A program made the position numbers and the translations under genes. Below the pieces are notes generated by a model. It was not told where the DNA came from. It was given only the letters and a program-made list of their open reading frames with translations, and did no database searches. Positions 62,868-64,000 of a stretch of 64,000 bases of DNA are shown piece after piece; position 1 is the stretch's first letter, and each line of letters begins with the position of its first letter. This stretch comes from Bacteroidota bacterium (GTDB lineage: Bacteria > Bacteroidota > Bacteroidia > Bacteroidales > UBA4417). The DNA is taken from NCBI GenBank assembly GCA_022711175.1, contig JAKLFM010000005.1, positions 1 through 64,000 of the forward strand. Direction: 5' to 3'.

Positions 62868-64000
62868 ATGAAATCCGACAACAAATACCCGATACTGCTT
62901 TCGAACCTTATCGAAGACGAAACCGAATTCATTCCTTTACTTTCGGCCCAGGACGAAGAGCTCATCAATGCCGAAAAACTGCCCGAAGTCCTTCCCATCC
63001 TTCCTTTGCGAAATACTGTGCTGTTCCCAGGTGTGGTCATTCCAATCACCGTAGGACGCGATAAGTCCATCAAACTTATCAAGGAACATTACAAGGGAGA
63101 GCGTATTGTAGGCGTTGTAACGCAAAAGGATGCAGAAACCGAGGATCCCGGTTTCGATGATCTTCATCAGGTGGGAACTGTTGCCTACATCATCAAAATC
63201 CTGCAGATGCCTGATGGCAGTACCACTGTCATTATCCAGGGTAAAAAACGCTTTGAACTTGGTGCGTTGCTTCAAACCGAGCCTTATTTCAAGGCAATGG
63301 TAAAACCATATGGTATGCCCGGCAAAGGGAACAAGAAAGACAAAGCTTTCGAAGCACTTATGGCTTCGATTAAGGATATTGCGATTCAGATCGTTCAGCA
63401 GTCGCCAAACCTGCCGTCCGAAGCAGGTTTTGCCATAAAAAACATTGAAAGCCCTGCTTTCCTTGTGAATTTTGTTGCTTCAAACCTTTCGGTTGATATT
63501 GCTGAAAAGCAGAAGCTGTTAGCCATTCCCGAATTTAAGGAACAGGCCAGCACGGTTCTGGGATTGCTGACGCGAGAACTGCAAATGCTTGAACTGAAGA
63601 ACCAGATTCAGAACAAGGTAAAGATTGACATGGACAAGCAGCAGCGCGATTACCTCCTGAATCAGCAGCTCAGGCTCATACAGGAGGAATTGGGGAACAA
63701 TCCGCATGAACAGCAGATCAATGAGCTGAAGAGCAAAGCATCACAAAAAAAATGGCCTGAGAGTGTAGCCCAGGTATTTGAGAAGGAAATTGCCAAACTC
63801 AGCCGTATGAACCCGGCAGCCATGGAATATTCCATACAGATGAACTACCTCGAAGTGATGACCGACCTGCCCTGGGATGAGGTTACCAGCGACAATTTCG
63901 ACCTTAGGAATGCCCAGGATGTGCTTGATCATGACCATTTCGGCATGGAAAAAATCAAGGAGCGGATTGTTGAGTACCTGGCCGTTCTGAAACTCAAAAA
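62868..64000 (+). CDS. lon: ATP-dependent protease Lon (3' end missing)
   Basis: The frame from ATG 62868 runs to the window edge, 377 codons visible. It begins MKSDNKYPILLSNLIEDE, then the Lon substrate-binding domain with LPILPLRNTVLFPGVVIPI (about residues 42-60) and ends in the helical linker and the start of the AAA+ part (EVMTDLPWDEVT; HFGMEKIKERIVEYLAVLKLK). Lon degrades misfolded and regulatory proteins. The acidic N-terminal ~35 residues are an extension compared with E. coli Lon. The remaining AAA+ and protease domains lie outside the window. Confidence 0.97.
   Translation, partial: MKSDNKYPILLSNLIEDETEFIPLLSAQDEELINAEKLPEVLPILPLRNTVLFPGVVIPITVGRDKSIKLIKEHYKGERIVGVVTQKDAETEDPGFDDLHQVGTVAYIIKILQMPDGSTTVIIQGKKRFELGALLQTEPYFKAMVKPYGMPGKGNKKDKAFEALMASIKDIAIQIVQQSPNLPSEAGFAIKNIESPAFLVNFVASNLSVDIAEKQKLLAIPEFKEQASTVLGLLTRELQMLELKNQIQNKVKIDMDKQQRDYLLNQQLRLIQEELGNNPHEQQINELKSKASQKKWPESVAQVFEKEIAKLSRMNPAAMEYSIQMNYLEVMTDLPWDEVTSDNFDLRNAQDVLDHDHFGMEKIKERIVEYLAVLKLK

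Overview
The window looks like a chromosomal segment of a Bacteroidetes bacterium, most likely an uncultured member of the order Bacteroidales. The evidence is a short primary sigma factor (288 aa), many starts preceded by the Bacteroidetes promoter (TTTG or TTG, about 19 bases, then TAnnTTTG) with no consistent Shine-Dalgarno site, and families typical of the phylum: BT_3928-like, DUF1599, DUF6146, DUF2279 and a lysine-type SerA. A futalosine-type menaquinone gene (mqnA) argues against Bacteroides itself. Almost everything is core or conserved-accessory content. No rRNA, tRNA, CRISPR array, prophage or complete insertion sequence was seen.

Layout. 1-5.3 kb: the 3' part of a secreted DUF4838 protein, RNase Z and ribosomal protein S1. 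5.3-13.5 kb: mqnA, then leftward yidC, pyrG, a PsiE-like gene, a lone receiver-domain protein, rpoD and a DegP/HtrA protease. 13.7-17.5 kb: a rightward cluster dapF, GNAT, mltG, DUF2279 and a TPR lipoprotein. 17.6-24.5 kb: an unknown membrane protein, ychF, a DUF6146 lipoprotein, a GNAT-like gene, an FLVCR-like MFS transporter, an unknown exported protein and a secreted beta-propeller. 24.7-28.9 kb: pckA, a cold-shock gene and the ABC-F gene uup. 28.9-40.0 kb: a long leftward series DUF1599, BT_3928-like, a DppB-like permease, tpiA, prmA, a 1498-aa secreted unknown, plsY and dnaN. 40.0-41.7 kb: folP and cdaA. 41.8-43.4 kb: ruvX, def and a TPR lipoprotein. 43.7-48.2 kb: dapD, a GT9 glycosyltransferase, a Sua5/TsaC protein and a fused 2-oxoacid dehydrogenase E1. 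48.2-52.5 kb: a small MITE-like element, a HerA/DUF853 ATPase, DUF47 plus Pit phosphate transport, and yggS. 52.9-55.7 kb: a hybrid sensor kinase. 55.8-62.3 kb: the serine block (serC, serA, DUF1015) with a four-helix-bundle gene, an unknown exported protein and a LuxC-type acyl-CoA reductase. 62.4-64 kb: rpmE2 and the 5' part of lon.

Functionally, the segment covers diaminopimelate and murein metabolism (dapD, dapF, mltG), serine synthesis, gluconeogenesis and glycolysis (pckA, tpiA), folate, c-di-AMP signalling, phospholipid synthesis, membrane insertion and translation. The least explained parts are the 1498-aa secreted protein in the tpiA-prmA-plsY series, the orphan LuxC reductase beside the serine genes, the roughly 100-bp fold-back structure after serA, the 155-bp MITE-like element, and several compact promoter/terminator arrangements, such as a terminator U-tract that doubles as the next gene's -33 box.
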